From Pelagibacter sp047722505 (GTDB lineage: Bacteria > Pseudomonadota > Alphaproteobacteria > Pelagibacterales > Pelagibacteraceae): a stretch of DNA of 64,000 nucleotides. The notes beneath the pieces are model-generated. The model saw only the letters and a program-made list of their open reading frames with translations. It was not told where the DNA came from and ran no database searches. Position numbers and translations under genes: made by a program. This document shows, piece by piece, positions 7,812 to 15,168 of this stretch. The stretch is from contig NZ_CP159814.1 of assembly GCF_047722505.1 (NCBI RefSeq), positions 496,001-560,000 of the forward strand, given 5' to 3'. The number at the start of each line of letters is the position of its first letter. The stretch's first letter is position 1.

Positions 7812-7958
7812 ATGTCATCTAAAAAAGCAATGAAGTTAGCTCAAAAGCAGGCTTTTGCAAAACATCGAAGTAACATTACAAACAGTAAGTTTGGATCAAA
7901 AAAAATAGATTTAATTAATAAACTAAATAAGAAAAATAATGTTAATAAAAAATCTTAA
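7812..7958 (+). CDS. 48-residue lysine-rich protein, unknown function
   Basis: Small frame from ATG at 7812 to TAA at 7956-7958. The peptide starts MSSKKAMKLAQKQAFAKHRS, continues NITNSKFGSKK and ends in a Lys/Asn-rich stretch; it is strongly basic with no hydrophobic segment. Such a composition fits a nucleic-acid- or ribosome-binding small protein (inference only). A TATAAT box lies 20 bp upstream. Its stop codon overlaps the stop of the convergent 58-residue membrane ORF. It occupies a spacer of more than 300 bp that would otherwise be empty in a genome with almost no empty spacers. I recognise no family. Confidence 0.55.
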   Translation: MSSKKAMKLAQKQAFAKHRSNITNSKFGSKKIDLINKLNKKNNVNKKS

Positions 7959-8131
7959 TTTTTTCTCTCCTGCTTGTCTGCATAAAATAGTGCAATTAAG
8001 AAAATAATTGTCCATATAAATATTGAAATAGTTTTTATAAATGATGTTTCTGCACCCCAAACTTTTAAAAAAAAAGCACCAATTAAGACACCAATAATAT
8101 AGATCAATGTAACTAATGTTGTTTTATTCAT
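7955..8131 (-). CDS. 58-residue two-helix membrane protein, unknown function
   Basis: Minus-strand frame from ATG at 8131 to TAA at 7955. It has two hydrophobic segments, about residues 5-22 (LVTLIYIIGVLIGAFFL) and 32-50 (IKTISIFIWTIIFLIALFY), and a charged tail ending DKQERKN. The start overlaps the DUF1289 stop in an ATGA junction (8128-8131), a strong sign of translational coupling and of a real gene. Its stop overlaps the stop of the convergent 48-residue ORF. No family recognised; the linkage suggests co-expression with the DUF1289 protein. Confidence 0.7.
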   Translation of the reverse strand: MNKTTLVTLIYIIGVLIGAFFLKVWGAETSFIKTISIFIWTIIFLIALFYADKQERKN

Positions 8132-8376
8132 TTTATCAAATTTTTTTTATAAAGAGAAATTCCATTTTCAATTTTATGACTATAAGACTCTTTAAAACTT
8201 TCTAATTGCCAGCCGACCAGTCTTGATTGGATATTCGTTAGATTAGATTTTTTCCATTCATCTGAGGTTTCTTCCAATTTCCATATCTTTTTTTCTTCAT
8301 TATTTCTACCACAACCATAACAGTATCCAGTTTGAGGATCTGTTTTACATATGCTTATACAAGGAGAAATAATCAT
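8128..8376 (-). CDS. DUF1289 family protein
   Basis: Short cysteine-containing protein of 82 residues. The N-terminal SPCISICKTDPQTGYCYGCGRNNEE (about residues 4-28) is the DUF1289 signature, with Cys6, Cys10, Cys19 and Cys22 able to bind a metal, and it is followed by the usual IxxW-like segment (KKIWKLEETSDEWKK). The biochemical function of this proteobacterial family is not established to my knowledge. It is coupled by ATGA overlap to the downstream 58-residue membrane protein and diverges from the tRNA-Leu/tig unit. Confidence 0.85.
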   Translation of the reverse strand: MIISPCISICKTDPQTGYCYGCGRNNEEKKIWKLEETSDEWKKSNLTNIQSRLVGWQLESFKESYSHKIENGISLYKKNLIK

Positions 8377-8434
8377 TTTTTTTAAATTATTAGTAAATAT
8401 AATTGATTATTAATATATTTCATTATTATTGTCA

Positions 8435-8463
8435 TTGGACAAATAGAAACTATCATATATAAA
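8435..8463 (+). promoter_or_regulatory. candidate sigma-70-type promoter of the tRNA-Leu/tig unit
   Basis: TTGGAC at 8435-8440, a 17 bp spacer, and TATAAA at 8458-8463. The predicted transcript start near 8470 lies a few bases before the tRNA 5' end at 8478, which fits a tRNA promoter. I see no other promoter before the trigger factor gene. Confidence 0.5.
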
Positions 8464-8477
8464 GCCACAAGAATTGT

Positions 8478-8562
8478 GGGCGAATGGCGGAATTGGTAGA
8501 CGCGCTGGTCTTAGGAACCAGTATTGAAAGATGTGAAGGTTCGAGTCCTTTTTCGCCTACCA
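8478..8562 (+). tRNA. tRNA-Leu (anticodon TAG)
   Basis: Class II tRNA of 85 bases. The acceptor stem GGGCGAA pairs with TTCGCCT (one G-U); the D-arm contains AATTGGTAGAC; the anticodon stem CTGGT/ACCAG encloses CTTAGGA, giving anticodon TAG, which reads CUA. A variable arm and the T-loop TTCGAGT follow. The CCA end is encoded at 8560-8562. The trigger factor ATG lies only 15 bp downstream. Confidence 0.97.
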
Positions 8563-8577
8563 ACAAGTTTAAAAATT

Positions 8578-10029
8578 ATGAAAGTTACAGTAGAAAATAA
8601 AAAAGGTTTAAATAAAGACATTAAAGTTTTCATAGATAAAAAAACTATGAATTCTTATATGGATGAAAAATACGAAGAAATTAAAAAGACTGTTAACTTA
8701 AAAGGTTTCAGACCAGGGAAGGTGCCTAAAGAAGTTTTAAAAAGACAATTTGGTCAAGCAATTTTTAGTGAAGTTCTTGATAAAGTTCTTAAAGATACTT
8801 CAGTTAAAGCTTTAGAAGATAATAAAATTAAGCCAGCTGGACAGCCTAAGCTTGATCTTAAAACTTATGGTGAGGATAAAGATCTTGAATATGTAATGTC
8901 AGTAACGGAGCTTCCAAAAGTGGAACTAAAATCTGTTGAAAATATTAAATTTGATGAATATTCAGTTAAAATTGACACAAAAGAAACAGATAAAAGAATT
9001 AAAGAAATAGCCAAAAGTCAGAATAATTTTAAAGAAGTAGCAGCTGATGTTAAGGCACTAGACGAGAATTTAGTTATTTTTGACTACAAAGCAACAATTG
9101 ATGGAAAAGATTTTAAGGGTGGTGAAGGAAAAAATACACAATTAATTTTAGGCAAGGACTTATTTATTAAGGGCTTTGACAAACAGCTTGTCGGTGTTAA
9201 GAAAAATGATGAAAAATCTGTTGATGTTACTTTGCCTGAAAATTATCCACAAAAAGAATACGCAAATAAGAAAGCTAATTTTATTTGTAAGATTGTAGAA
9301 GTAAAAAAATCAGAAGAAGTAAAAATAGATGATGTTTTTGCAAAAAATTTAGGTGCTAAAGACCTTGCTGATTTAAAAGTATTAGTTAGCAAACAAATTA
9401 ATGATGAATATAAAAATTCCCTAGATAAATTAGCTAAAACTCAAATCTTGAAAGAAATTGAAAATTTTAAGGTGGATGAAATTCCAGAAAACCTAATCGA
9501 TGATGAGGTTAAGATTTTATCCCAAGGCATGACTGAAGAAGATTCTAAAAAAAGTAGAAAAAACTTTGAAGAAATTGCTAAAAAAAGAATTAAGGTTGGA
9601 TTAATCCTAAATGAATTTGGTGAACAAAATAAGATCAAAGTAACAGAACAGGAAGTTCAAGCTGAAGTTCAAAAACAACTTAGAATGATGCCTGGCCAAG
9701 AAAAGATGGTTATGGAATTTTATAAAAAAAATCCATCAGCATTAGCCAGTTTAAAAGGAACTGTATATGAAGAAAAAATTATTAATCTAATTAAAACTAA
9801 AGCGAAACCATCTAAAAAAGAAATTAGCAAAGAAGAAGCAGAAAAAATTTTAAAAGAACATCAAAAACAAGACCATAATCACGAACATGATCACGATCAT
9901 CCTGAAGAAAAAAAGTCAAAACCTTCTTCATCTAAAAAACCTTCAGCCAAAAAAGCTGCAGAGCCTGCTAAAACTGAAAAAAAACCAAAAACCTCAGCAT
10001 CTAAAAAACCTTCAGCAAAAAAAAGTTAG
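8578..10029 (+). CDS. tig: trigger factor (ribosome-associated chaperone and prolyl isomerase)
   Basis: Chaperone that binds the ribosome exit tunnel and folds nascent proteins. In the 483-residue product, the ribosome-docking loop GFRPGKVP is at residues 43-50; an FKBP-like domain covers about residues 165-250 (VIFDYKATIDGKDFKGGEG, then GFDKQLVGVKKNDEK); a helical C-terminal domain follows to about residue 410. ATG at 8578 is used because it gives the standard family N-terminus (MKVTVENKKG); an upstream TTG would begin inside tRNA-Leu. Odd feature: the tail after about residue 430 is His-rich (HNHEHDHDH, about 433-441) and then Lys/Ser/Pro/Ala-rich with an internal repeat (SKKPSAKK twice). 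It heads the tig-clpP-clpX-lon proteostasis block. Confidence 0.95.
   Translation: MKVTVENKKGLNKDIKVFIDKKTMNSYMDEKYEEIKKTVNLKGFRPGKVPKEVLKRQFGQAIFSEVLDKVLKDTSVKALEDNKIKPAGQPKLDLKTYGEDKDLEYVMSVTELPKVELKSVENIKFDEYSVKIDTKETDKRIKEIAKSQNNFKEVAADVKALDENLVIFDYKATIDGKDFKGGEGKNTQLILGKDLFIKGFDKQLVGVKKNDEKSVDVTLPENYPQKEYANKKANFICKIVEVKKSEEVKIDDVFAKNLGAKDLADLKVLVSKQINDEYKNSLDKLAKTQILKEIENFKVDEIPENLIDDEVKILSQGMTEEDSKKSRKNFEEIAKKRIKVGLILNEFGEQNKIKVTEQEVQAEVQKQLRMMPGQEKMVMEFYKKNPSALASLKGTVYEEKIINLIKTKAKPSKKEISKEEAEKILKEHQKQDHNHEHDHDHPEEKKSKPSSSKKPSAKKAAEPAKTEKKPKTSASKKPSAKKS
9929..10016 (+). repeat. 19-bp direct repeat encoding the repeated SKKPSAKK tail of trigger factor
   Basis: The 19-base sequence CATCTAAAAAACCTTCAGC occurs at 9929-9947 and again at 9998-10016, in the same reading frame. 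It encodes two copies of SKKPSAKK in the trigger factor tail, so the tail may have grown by local duplication. Confidence 0.8.
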
Positions 10030-10070
10030 TAAAAAGTAATCACAAGTTGTATAAGTAAGAGAATCAACTT

Positions 10071-10682
10071 ATGACAACAAATTTATTAGACCAGATGAAT
10101 ACTTTAGTACCTATGGTTGTTGAACAATCAAATAAAGGTGAGAGAGCTTATGATATTTATTCAAGACTTCTTAAAGAGAGAATTATTTTTTTAGTAGGAC
10201 CAATAAATGATAACGTCGCATCTTTAGTTACAGCTCAACTTTTGTTTTTAGAGTCCGAAGATCCAAAAAAAGAAATTAATCTATATATTAACAGTCCTGG
10301 AGGACTAGTGACTGCAGGTCTTGGAATTTATGATACCATGCAATACATTAAACCAGATGTTTCAACTTTATGTATTGGTCAAGCGGCATCAATGGGTTCA
10401 TTTTTATTAGCTGCAGGTAAGAAAGGTAAAAGATTTTCTTTACCAAATTCTAGAATTATGGTCCACCAACCTTCGGCTGGTTTTCAAGGACAAGCAACTG
10501 ATATAGAAATCCATGCTAATGAAGTTATGGATTTAAAGAAAAGACTTAATGAAATTTACTCAAAACATACCGGAAAATCAGTTGACGATGTGAAGAAAGC
10601 ACTAGAACGTGATAACTTTATGAAGCCAGATACTGCAAAAGAGTTTGGTTTGATTGACGCAGTAGTCGAAAATAGATCTTAA
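10071..10682 (+). CDS. clpP: ATP-dependent Clp protease proteolytic subunit
   Basis: Serine protease that forms the tetradecameric chamber of ClpXP. The 203-residue protein has the catalytic triad Ser107 (GQAASMGS), His132 (MVHQPSAG) and Asp181 (ERDNFM), and full family length. It lies 41 bp after tig. A short inverted repeat (AAGTTG at 10044-10049, CAACTT at 10065-10070) directly precedes the ATG and could fold over the translation start. Confidence 0.97.
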   Translation: MTTNLLDQMNTLVPMVVEQSNKGERAYDIYSRLLKERIIFLVGPINDNVASLVTAQLLFLESEDPKKEINLYINSPGGLVTAGLGIYDTMQYIKPDVSTLCIGQAASMGSFLLAAGKKGKRFSLPNSRIMVHQPSAGFQGQATDIEIHANEVMDLKKRLNEIYSKHTGKSVDDVKKALERDNFMKPDTAKEFGLIDAVVENRS

Positions 10683-10710
10683 CACACAACATATTGACAC
10701 TCCTTTAAAC

Positions 10711-10750
10711 TGATACTTGATTAATATGAGTCATCTATATTAAAGTATCA
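10711..10750. repeat. imperfect 14-bp inverted repeat between clpP and clpX
   Basis: The left arm starts TGATACT at 10711 and ends TTAATAT at 10727, with three extra bases (TGA) between; the right arm is ATATTAA then AGTATCA at 10737-10750. All 14 bases pair apart from the three-base bulge, around a 9-base loop GAGTCATCT. No U-tract follows, so it is not a standard terminator. A TTGACA box lies just upstream at 10694-10699, but I find no good -10 at normal spacing. Candidate operator, or an mRNA hairpin at the clpP 3' end. Confidence 0.55.
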
Positions 10751-10773
10751 TAATTGATTCGTTTATAAATTAT

Positions 10774-12042
10774 ATGACAACAAATAATAAAAATATTCTT
10801 TACTGTTCTTTTTGTGGAAAGAGCCAACATGAAGTTAGAAAACTAATTGCAGGTCCAACGGTATTTATATGTGATGAATGTGTTGAGCTATGCATGGATA
10901 TCATCAAAGAAGAAAGCAAAGACACATTTGTTAAACATCAAGATGGATTACCACCACCAAAAGAAATTTGTGCTGTATTAGATGATTATGTTATTGGACA
11001 ACCTCATGCAAAAAAAGTTTTATCAGTTGCTGTTCATAATCATTATAAAAGACTTAATTATGAAAGCAAAACAAGTAAAACAGTTGAACTTTCAAAATCA
11101 AATATTCTTTTAGTTGGTCCAACTGGTTGTGGAAAAACTTTATTAGCTCAAACATTAGCAAGAATTCTTGACGTTCCATTTACAATGGCAGATGCAACCA
11201 CTTTAACAGAAGCAGGTTATGTTGGTGAAGATGTTGAAAATATAATTTTAAAATTATTACAAGCTGCTGATTACAACGTTGAAAAAGCACAACGTGGAAT
11301 TGTATATATAGATGAAGTTGATAAGATTAGCAGAAAGTCAGAAAACCCTTCTATTACAAGAGATGTATCTGGAGAAGGTGTGCAACAAGCACTATTAAAA
11401 ATTATGGAAGGGACGGTAGCAAGTGTTCCACCTCAAGGAGGAAGAAAGCACCCACAACAAGAATTTTTACAAGTAGATACTACAAACATTTTGTTTATAT
11501 GTGGGGGTGCATTCGCTGGCTTAGATAAAATAATATCTCAAAGAGATAAAGGTACATCAATAGGATTTGGTGCAAATGTTAAAAAAACAGATGATAAAAA
11601 AACAGGCGAATGGATGAAAACTTTAGAACCTGAAGATTTGTTAAAGTATGGCTTAATCCCAGAATTTATTGGCAGGTTGCCGATGATAGCGACATTAGAA
11701 GATCTTGATGAAAAAACTTTAGTTAAAATATTACAAGAACCAAAAAACTCACTAATTAAACAGTACCAAGAATTATTTAAACTAGATGGAGCAAAGTTAA
11801 ACTTTAAAGAAAATGCGATTAAAGAGATTGCACAAAAAGCAATTAATAAGAAAACTGGGGCTAGAGGCCTTAGATCAATCTTAGAAAATGTTTTATTAAA
11901 AACAATGTATGACCTTCCAAGTCAAGATAATGTGGAGGAAGTTATTGTAGATGCTAGTGCGGCCAAAGGCCTATCACAACCAATCATAGTTCATTCAAAA
12001 AATAGCAGCAAAACTAAGACTGAAAAAACTTCAGCTGCTTAA
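10774..12042 (+). CDS. clpX: ATP-dependent Clp protease ATP-binding subunit ClpX
   Basis: AAA+ unfoldase that delivers tagged proteins to ClpP. In the 422-residue protein the N-terminal zinc-binding domain uses Cys11, Cys14, Cys33 and Cys36; Walker A GPTGCGKT is at residues 115-122, Walker B YIDE at 178-181, and the pore/sensor regions (GYVGEDVEN, ISRKSENPSITRDVSGEGVQ) are intact. The 91-bp spacer before it, larger than most here, holds a TTGACA box and a long inverted repeat, so clpX may have its own promoter as well as readthrough from clpP. Confidence 0.98.
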   Translation: MTTNNKNILYCSFCGKSQHEVRKLIAGPTVFICDECVELCMDIIKEESKDTFVKHQDGLPPPKEICAVLDDYVIGQPHAKKVLSVAVHNHYKRLNYESKTSKTVELSKSNILLVGPTGCGKTLLAQTLARILDVPFTMADATTLTEAGYVGEDVENIILKLLQAADYNVEKAQRGIVYIDEVDKISRKSENPSITRDVSGEGVQQALLKIMEGTVASVPPQGGRKHPQQEFLQVDTTNILFICGGAFAGLDKIISQRDKGTSIGFGANVKKTDDKKTGEWMKTLEPEDLLKYGLIPEFIGRLPMIATLEDLDEKTLVKILQEPKNSLIKQYQELFKLDGAKLNFKENAIKEIAQKAINKKTGARGLRSILENVLLKTMYDLPSQDNVEEVIVDASAAKGLSQPIIVHSKNSSKTKTEKTSAA

Positions 12043-12104
12043 TTTCACGTTAATAAGTAATAAATAGCTATTGCAATATCATATTTAATATCCATATTTA
12101 GAGT

Positions 12105-14486
12105 ATGGATGTTAAAATTGAACGACCTTTATTACCGTTAAGAGATATCGTTGTATTTCCAAATATGGTTATTCCTTTATTTGTAGGTAGAGATAAATCT
12201 ATAGCTGCTTTAAATGAAGTTATGAAAAAGGACAAAAAAATTGTTCTAGTTACACAAAAAAATTCAGAAATAGATGATCCCAAAAAAACTGATGTTTTTA
12301 TATATGGTTGTGAAGGTAATATTTTACAATTATTAAAATTACCAGATGGAACAGTAAAAGTGTTGGTTGAAGGAAGCAAAAGAGTTAAAATCTTAGATTT
12401 TAAAGATAATGAGAAATTTATCGTTTGTGAATATGCTCATCATCATGATGTGATAACTAAAGATGAAGACCTTGTACCTTTAGCGATGACGGCTTTAAGA
12501 AGGTTAGAGAAATTAACTTCTATTAATAAAAAAGTTTCAAGTGAAACAATTAATAATATTAAAAAATTAACTAACGCATCACATATTGCTGATAATATTG
12601 CCTCTCACCTAACGGCTACTATTTCAGAGAAACAACAAATTTTTGAAACTATAGATGTTAAGAAAAGACTTAATTCTATAATTAAAATAATGGAGAATGA
12701 AACTAGTATTATTGGTGTTGAAAAAAGAATTAGAGGTAGGGTTAAAACTCAAATGGAAAAAACTCAAAGAGAATATTATTTAAACGAGCAACTTAAAGCT
12801 ATTCAAAAGGAATTAGGCGAAATTGAAGATGGAAAAGATGAGACATCAAGTTTAAATAAATTAATTATTAAAGCAAAAATGCCAAAAGATGTAGAAAAGA
12901 AATGTATGGCTGAGCTTAAAAAATTAAAAAATATGAGTCCAATGTCTGCTGAAGCAACTGTTGTCAGAAATTATCTTGATTGGATGACAGATTTACCTTG
13001 GTATAAAAAAGACCAGGTTGATATTGATCTTAAAAAAGCGCTTGCAGTTCTTGATGCTGATCATTTTGGTTTAGATAAAGTTAAAGAAAGAATTATTGAA
13101 TTTTTAGCAGTCCAAAAAAGAATGGAAAAAATTAAAGGACCAATTTTATGCTTAGTTGGTCCTCCAGGTGTTGGCAAAACATCATTAGGAAAATCTATTG
13201 CAAAAGCTACTAATAGAGAATTTGTAAGAGTTTCTGTTGGTGGTATGAGAGATGAGGCTGAAATAAGAGGTCATAGAAGAACTTACATTGGCTCTTTACC
13301 TGGTAAAATTATTCAAATGATGAAAAAAGCAGGTACAAAAAATCCACTTATACTTCTTGATGAAATAGATAAAATTGGAAATGATTACAGAGGAGATCCA
13401 TCTTCTGCTTTATTGGAAGCGTTAGATCCAGAACAAAACTCAACTTTTAATGATCACTATTTAGAAGTAGACTATGACCTATCTGATGTGATGTTTGTAA
13501 CCACAGCTAACACTTTGAATATACTGCCACCATTACTAGATAGAATGGAAGTAATCAGATTGGCAGGTTACACAGAGGATGAAAAAATTAATATTGCAAA
13601 TAAGTATCTACTTCCTAAACAGATAAAAGATAATGGTGTAATGGAAAATGAAATGACTTTATCTGGTGACATTATTAAAGAAATTATTAGAAGCTATACA
13701 AAAGAATCTGGAGTAAGAAATTTAGAAAGAGAAATTTCAAAAGTTGCAAGAAAAGTTGTAAAAAAAGTTGTATCTGGTGAAGAAAAAAAAGTTAATGTTA
13801 ATTTAAAAAATCTTAATGACTTTCTAGGTATACAAAAATTCAAATTTGGAGAACTTGAGAGCAAAGATAAAATTGGTGTTGTAACTGGCCTAGCTTGGAC
13901 TGAATATGGAGGAGAAATTCTTAAAATTGAAACCGTAGTTATGCCGGGAAAAGGTAGAATGCAAATTACTGGAAAACTGGGTGATGTAATGCAAGAATCT
14001 ATTAAAGCAGCAAAATCTTTTATTAGATCTAAAAGTTTAGATTATGGAATTATTCCACCACTATTTGAAAAGAAAGATTTTCATATTCACGTTCCAGAAG
14101 GTGCAACACCTAAAGATGGACCGTCAGCTGGTATAGGAATGGTCACATCTATAGTTTCTGCAATTACAAATATTCCTATAAGAAGAGATGTGGCAATGAC
14201 TGGGGAAGTTACATTAACAGGTCAAGTACTACCAATTGGTGGGTTAAAAGAAAAATTATTAGCAGCACATAGAGCTGGAATAAAACAAGTTTTAATTCCT
14301 AAGGAAAATGAAAAAGATCTTATTGATATGCCTAAAAAAATTATAGATGATATAAAAATTACTCCAGTTGAACATGCTGATGAAGTATTAAAAATAGCTT
14401 TAACTAAAGAATTAAAAAGAGTTGAGTGGGTTGAGGTTGAGAAAATTTCTCAATCTAATGATAAATCTCAAGCTAGTATTCAATAA
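12105..14486 (+). CDS. lon: ATP-dependent protease Lon
   Basis: AAA+ serine protease for damaged and regulatory proteins. The 793-residue product has the N-terminal LON substrate domain (about residues 5-195, opening RPLLPLRDIVVFPNMVIPLFVGR), Walker A GPPGVGKT at 352-359, and the protease domain with catalytic Ser674 (PKDGPSAGIG) and Lys717 (GGLKEKLLAAHR). Length and motifs are those of a complete bacterial LonA. It ends the tig-clpP-clpX-lon block; the tRNA-Val promoter begins a few bases after its stop. hupB, which often follows lon, is absent. Confidence 0.98.
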   Translation: MDVKIERPLLPLRDIVVFPNMVIPLFVGRDKSIAALNEVMKKDKKIVLVTQKNSEIDDPKKTDVFIYGCEGNILQLLKLPDGTVKVLVEGSKRVKILDFKDNEKFIVCEYAHHHDVITKDEDLVPLAMTALRRLEKLTSINKKVSSETINNIKKLTNASHIADNIASHLTATISEKQQIFETIDVKKRLNSIIKIMENETSIIGVEKRIRGRVKTQMEKTQREYYLNEQLKAIQKELGEIEDGKDETSSLNKLIIKAKMPKDVEKKCMAELKKLKNMSPMSAEATVVRNYLDWMTDLPWYKKDQVDIDLKKALAVLDADHFGLDKVKERIIEFLAVQKRMEKIKGPILCLVGPPGVGKTSLGKSIAKATNREFVRVSVGGMRDEAEIRGHRRTYIGSLPGKIIQMMKKAGTKNPLILLDEIDKIGNDYRGDPSSALLEALDPEQNSTFNDHYLEVDYDLSDVMFVTTANTLNILPPLLDRMEVIRLAGYTEDEKINIANKYLLPKQIKDNGVMENEMTLSGDIIKEIIRSYTKESGVRNLEREISKVARKVVKKVVSGEEKKVNVNLKNLNDFLGIQKFKFGELESKDKIGVVTGLAWTEYGGEILKIETVVMPGKGRMQITGKLGDVMQESIKAAKSFIRSKSLDYGIIPPLFEKKDFHIHVPEGATPKDGPSAGIGMVTSIVSAITNIPIRRDVAMTGEVTLTGQVLPIGGLKEKLLAAHRAGIKQVLIPKENEKDLIDMPKKIIDDIKITPVEHADEVLKIALTKELKRVEWVEVEKISQSNDKSQASIQ

Positions 14487-14493
14487 TTACCAA

Positions 14494-14522
14494 TTTACAT
14501 TATCTATTCCTTGATGTAATAG
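14494..14522 (+). promoter_or_regulatory. candidate promoter of the tRNA-Val/tRNA-Asp pair
   Basis: TTTACA at 14494-14499, a 17 bp spacer, and TAATAG at 14517-14522, with TG directly before the -10. The predicted start near 14529 is about 7 bases before tRNA-Val. It begins 8 bp after the lon stop. Confidence 0.5.
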
Positions 14523-14535
14523 TAGCGCTTGTTTT

Positions 14536-14611
14536 GGGCGGTTAGCTCAGTTGGTAGAGCATCTCGTTTACACCGAGGGGGTCAAAGGTTCGAGTCCTTT
14601 ACTGCCCACCA
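14536..14611 (+). tRNA. tRNA-Val (anticodon TAC)
   Basis: 76-base tRNA. The acceptor stem GGGCGGT pairs with ACTGCCC; D-loop AGCTCAGTTGGTAGAGC; the anticodon loop TTTACAC gives anticodon TAC; T-loop TTCGAGT; CCA is encoded at 14609-14611. It lies 13 bp before tRNA-Asp and is probably co-transcribed with it. Confidence 0.97.
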
Positions 14612-14624
14612 AAACAACTAAAGT

Positions 14625-14701
14625 GGGGGTGTAGCTCAGTTGGTTAGAGCGATCGCCTGTCACGCGATAGGTCGAGGGTTCGAGTCCCTTCACTCCCGCC
14701 A
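14625..14701 (+). tRNA. tRNA-Asp (anticodon GTC)
   Basis: 77-base tRNA. The acceptor stem GGGGGTG pairs with CACTCCC; the anticodon stem ATCGC/GCGAT encloses CTGTCAC, giving anticodon GTC; T-loop TTCGAGT; CCA is encoded at 14699-14701. The tRNA-Val/tRNA-Asp pair ahead of nuoA is an arrangement seen in other alphaproteobacteria. Confidence 0.97.
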
Positions 14702-14753
14702 CTTTTCCTTATTAATTAACATTTATATTATTAAAAATGTGACGTAAGTACTC

Positions 14754-14781
14754 TTCAACATGAGGTAAAAACTGTTATATA
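14754..14781 (+). promoter_or_regulatory. candidate promoter of the nuo operon
   Basis: TTCAAC at 14754-14759, a 16 bp spacer, and TATATA at 14776-14781. A start about 7 bases downstream would fall on or next to the nuoA ATG at 14789, implying a leaderless transcript. The match is modest; readthrough from the tRNAs is an alternative. Confidence 0.35.
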
Positions 14782-14788
14782 GACTCAC

Positions 14789-15157
14789 ATGCTTTCAGAA
14801 TTTTTAAAAGATTACTTACCAATTATTATATTTTTGATTATTGCTCTTGGTCTGAGTTGTGCTTTTGTTGTTGTAAACTTAATACTATCACCAAAACATC
14901 CAGATCCCGAAAAATTATCTGCATACGAATGTGGTTTTGAGCCCTTTGAAGATTCCAGAATGGAATTTGATGTAAGGTTTTATTTAGTGGCAATTCTGTT
15001 CATAATATTTGATTTAGAAATTGCTTTCCTTTTTCCCTGGGCAATATCATTGGGTAATATTGGAGGTCTTGGTTTTATTTCAATGATGATCTTTTTGTTT
15101 ATACTTACAATTGGTTTTATTTATGAATGGAAAAAAGGTGCACTAGATTGGGAATAA
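14789..15157 (+). CDS. nuoA: NADH-quinone oxidoreductase subunit A
   Basis: Membrane subunit of complex I at the junction with the peripheral arm. The 122-residue protein has three hydrophobic helices (about residues 10-32, 65-87 and 92-113) and the conserved loop YECGFEPFEDSRMEFDVRFYLVAILFIIFDLE. First gene of the 14-gene nuo operon; nuoB starts 11 bp later. Confidence 0.96.
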   Translation: MLSEFLKDYLPIIIFLIIALGLSCAFVVVNLILSPKHPDPEKLSAYECGFEPFEDSRMEFDVRFYLVAILFIIFDLEIAFLFPWAISLGNIGGLGFISMMIFLFILTIGFIYEWKKGALDWE

Positions 15158-15168
15158 AATTTTAAATT

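Noticed and set aside
8524..8577. 18-codon upstream extension of trigger factor starting inside tRNA-Leu
   Set aside because: The extension would translate the tRNA 3' half; the family N-terminus begins at ATG 8578.
14720..14742. Hairpin ACATTT...AAATGT after tRNA-Asp as an intrinsic terminator
   Set aside because: The stem is only 6 A/T-rich pairs and no U-tract follows, so I do not call a terminator.
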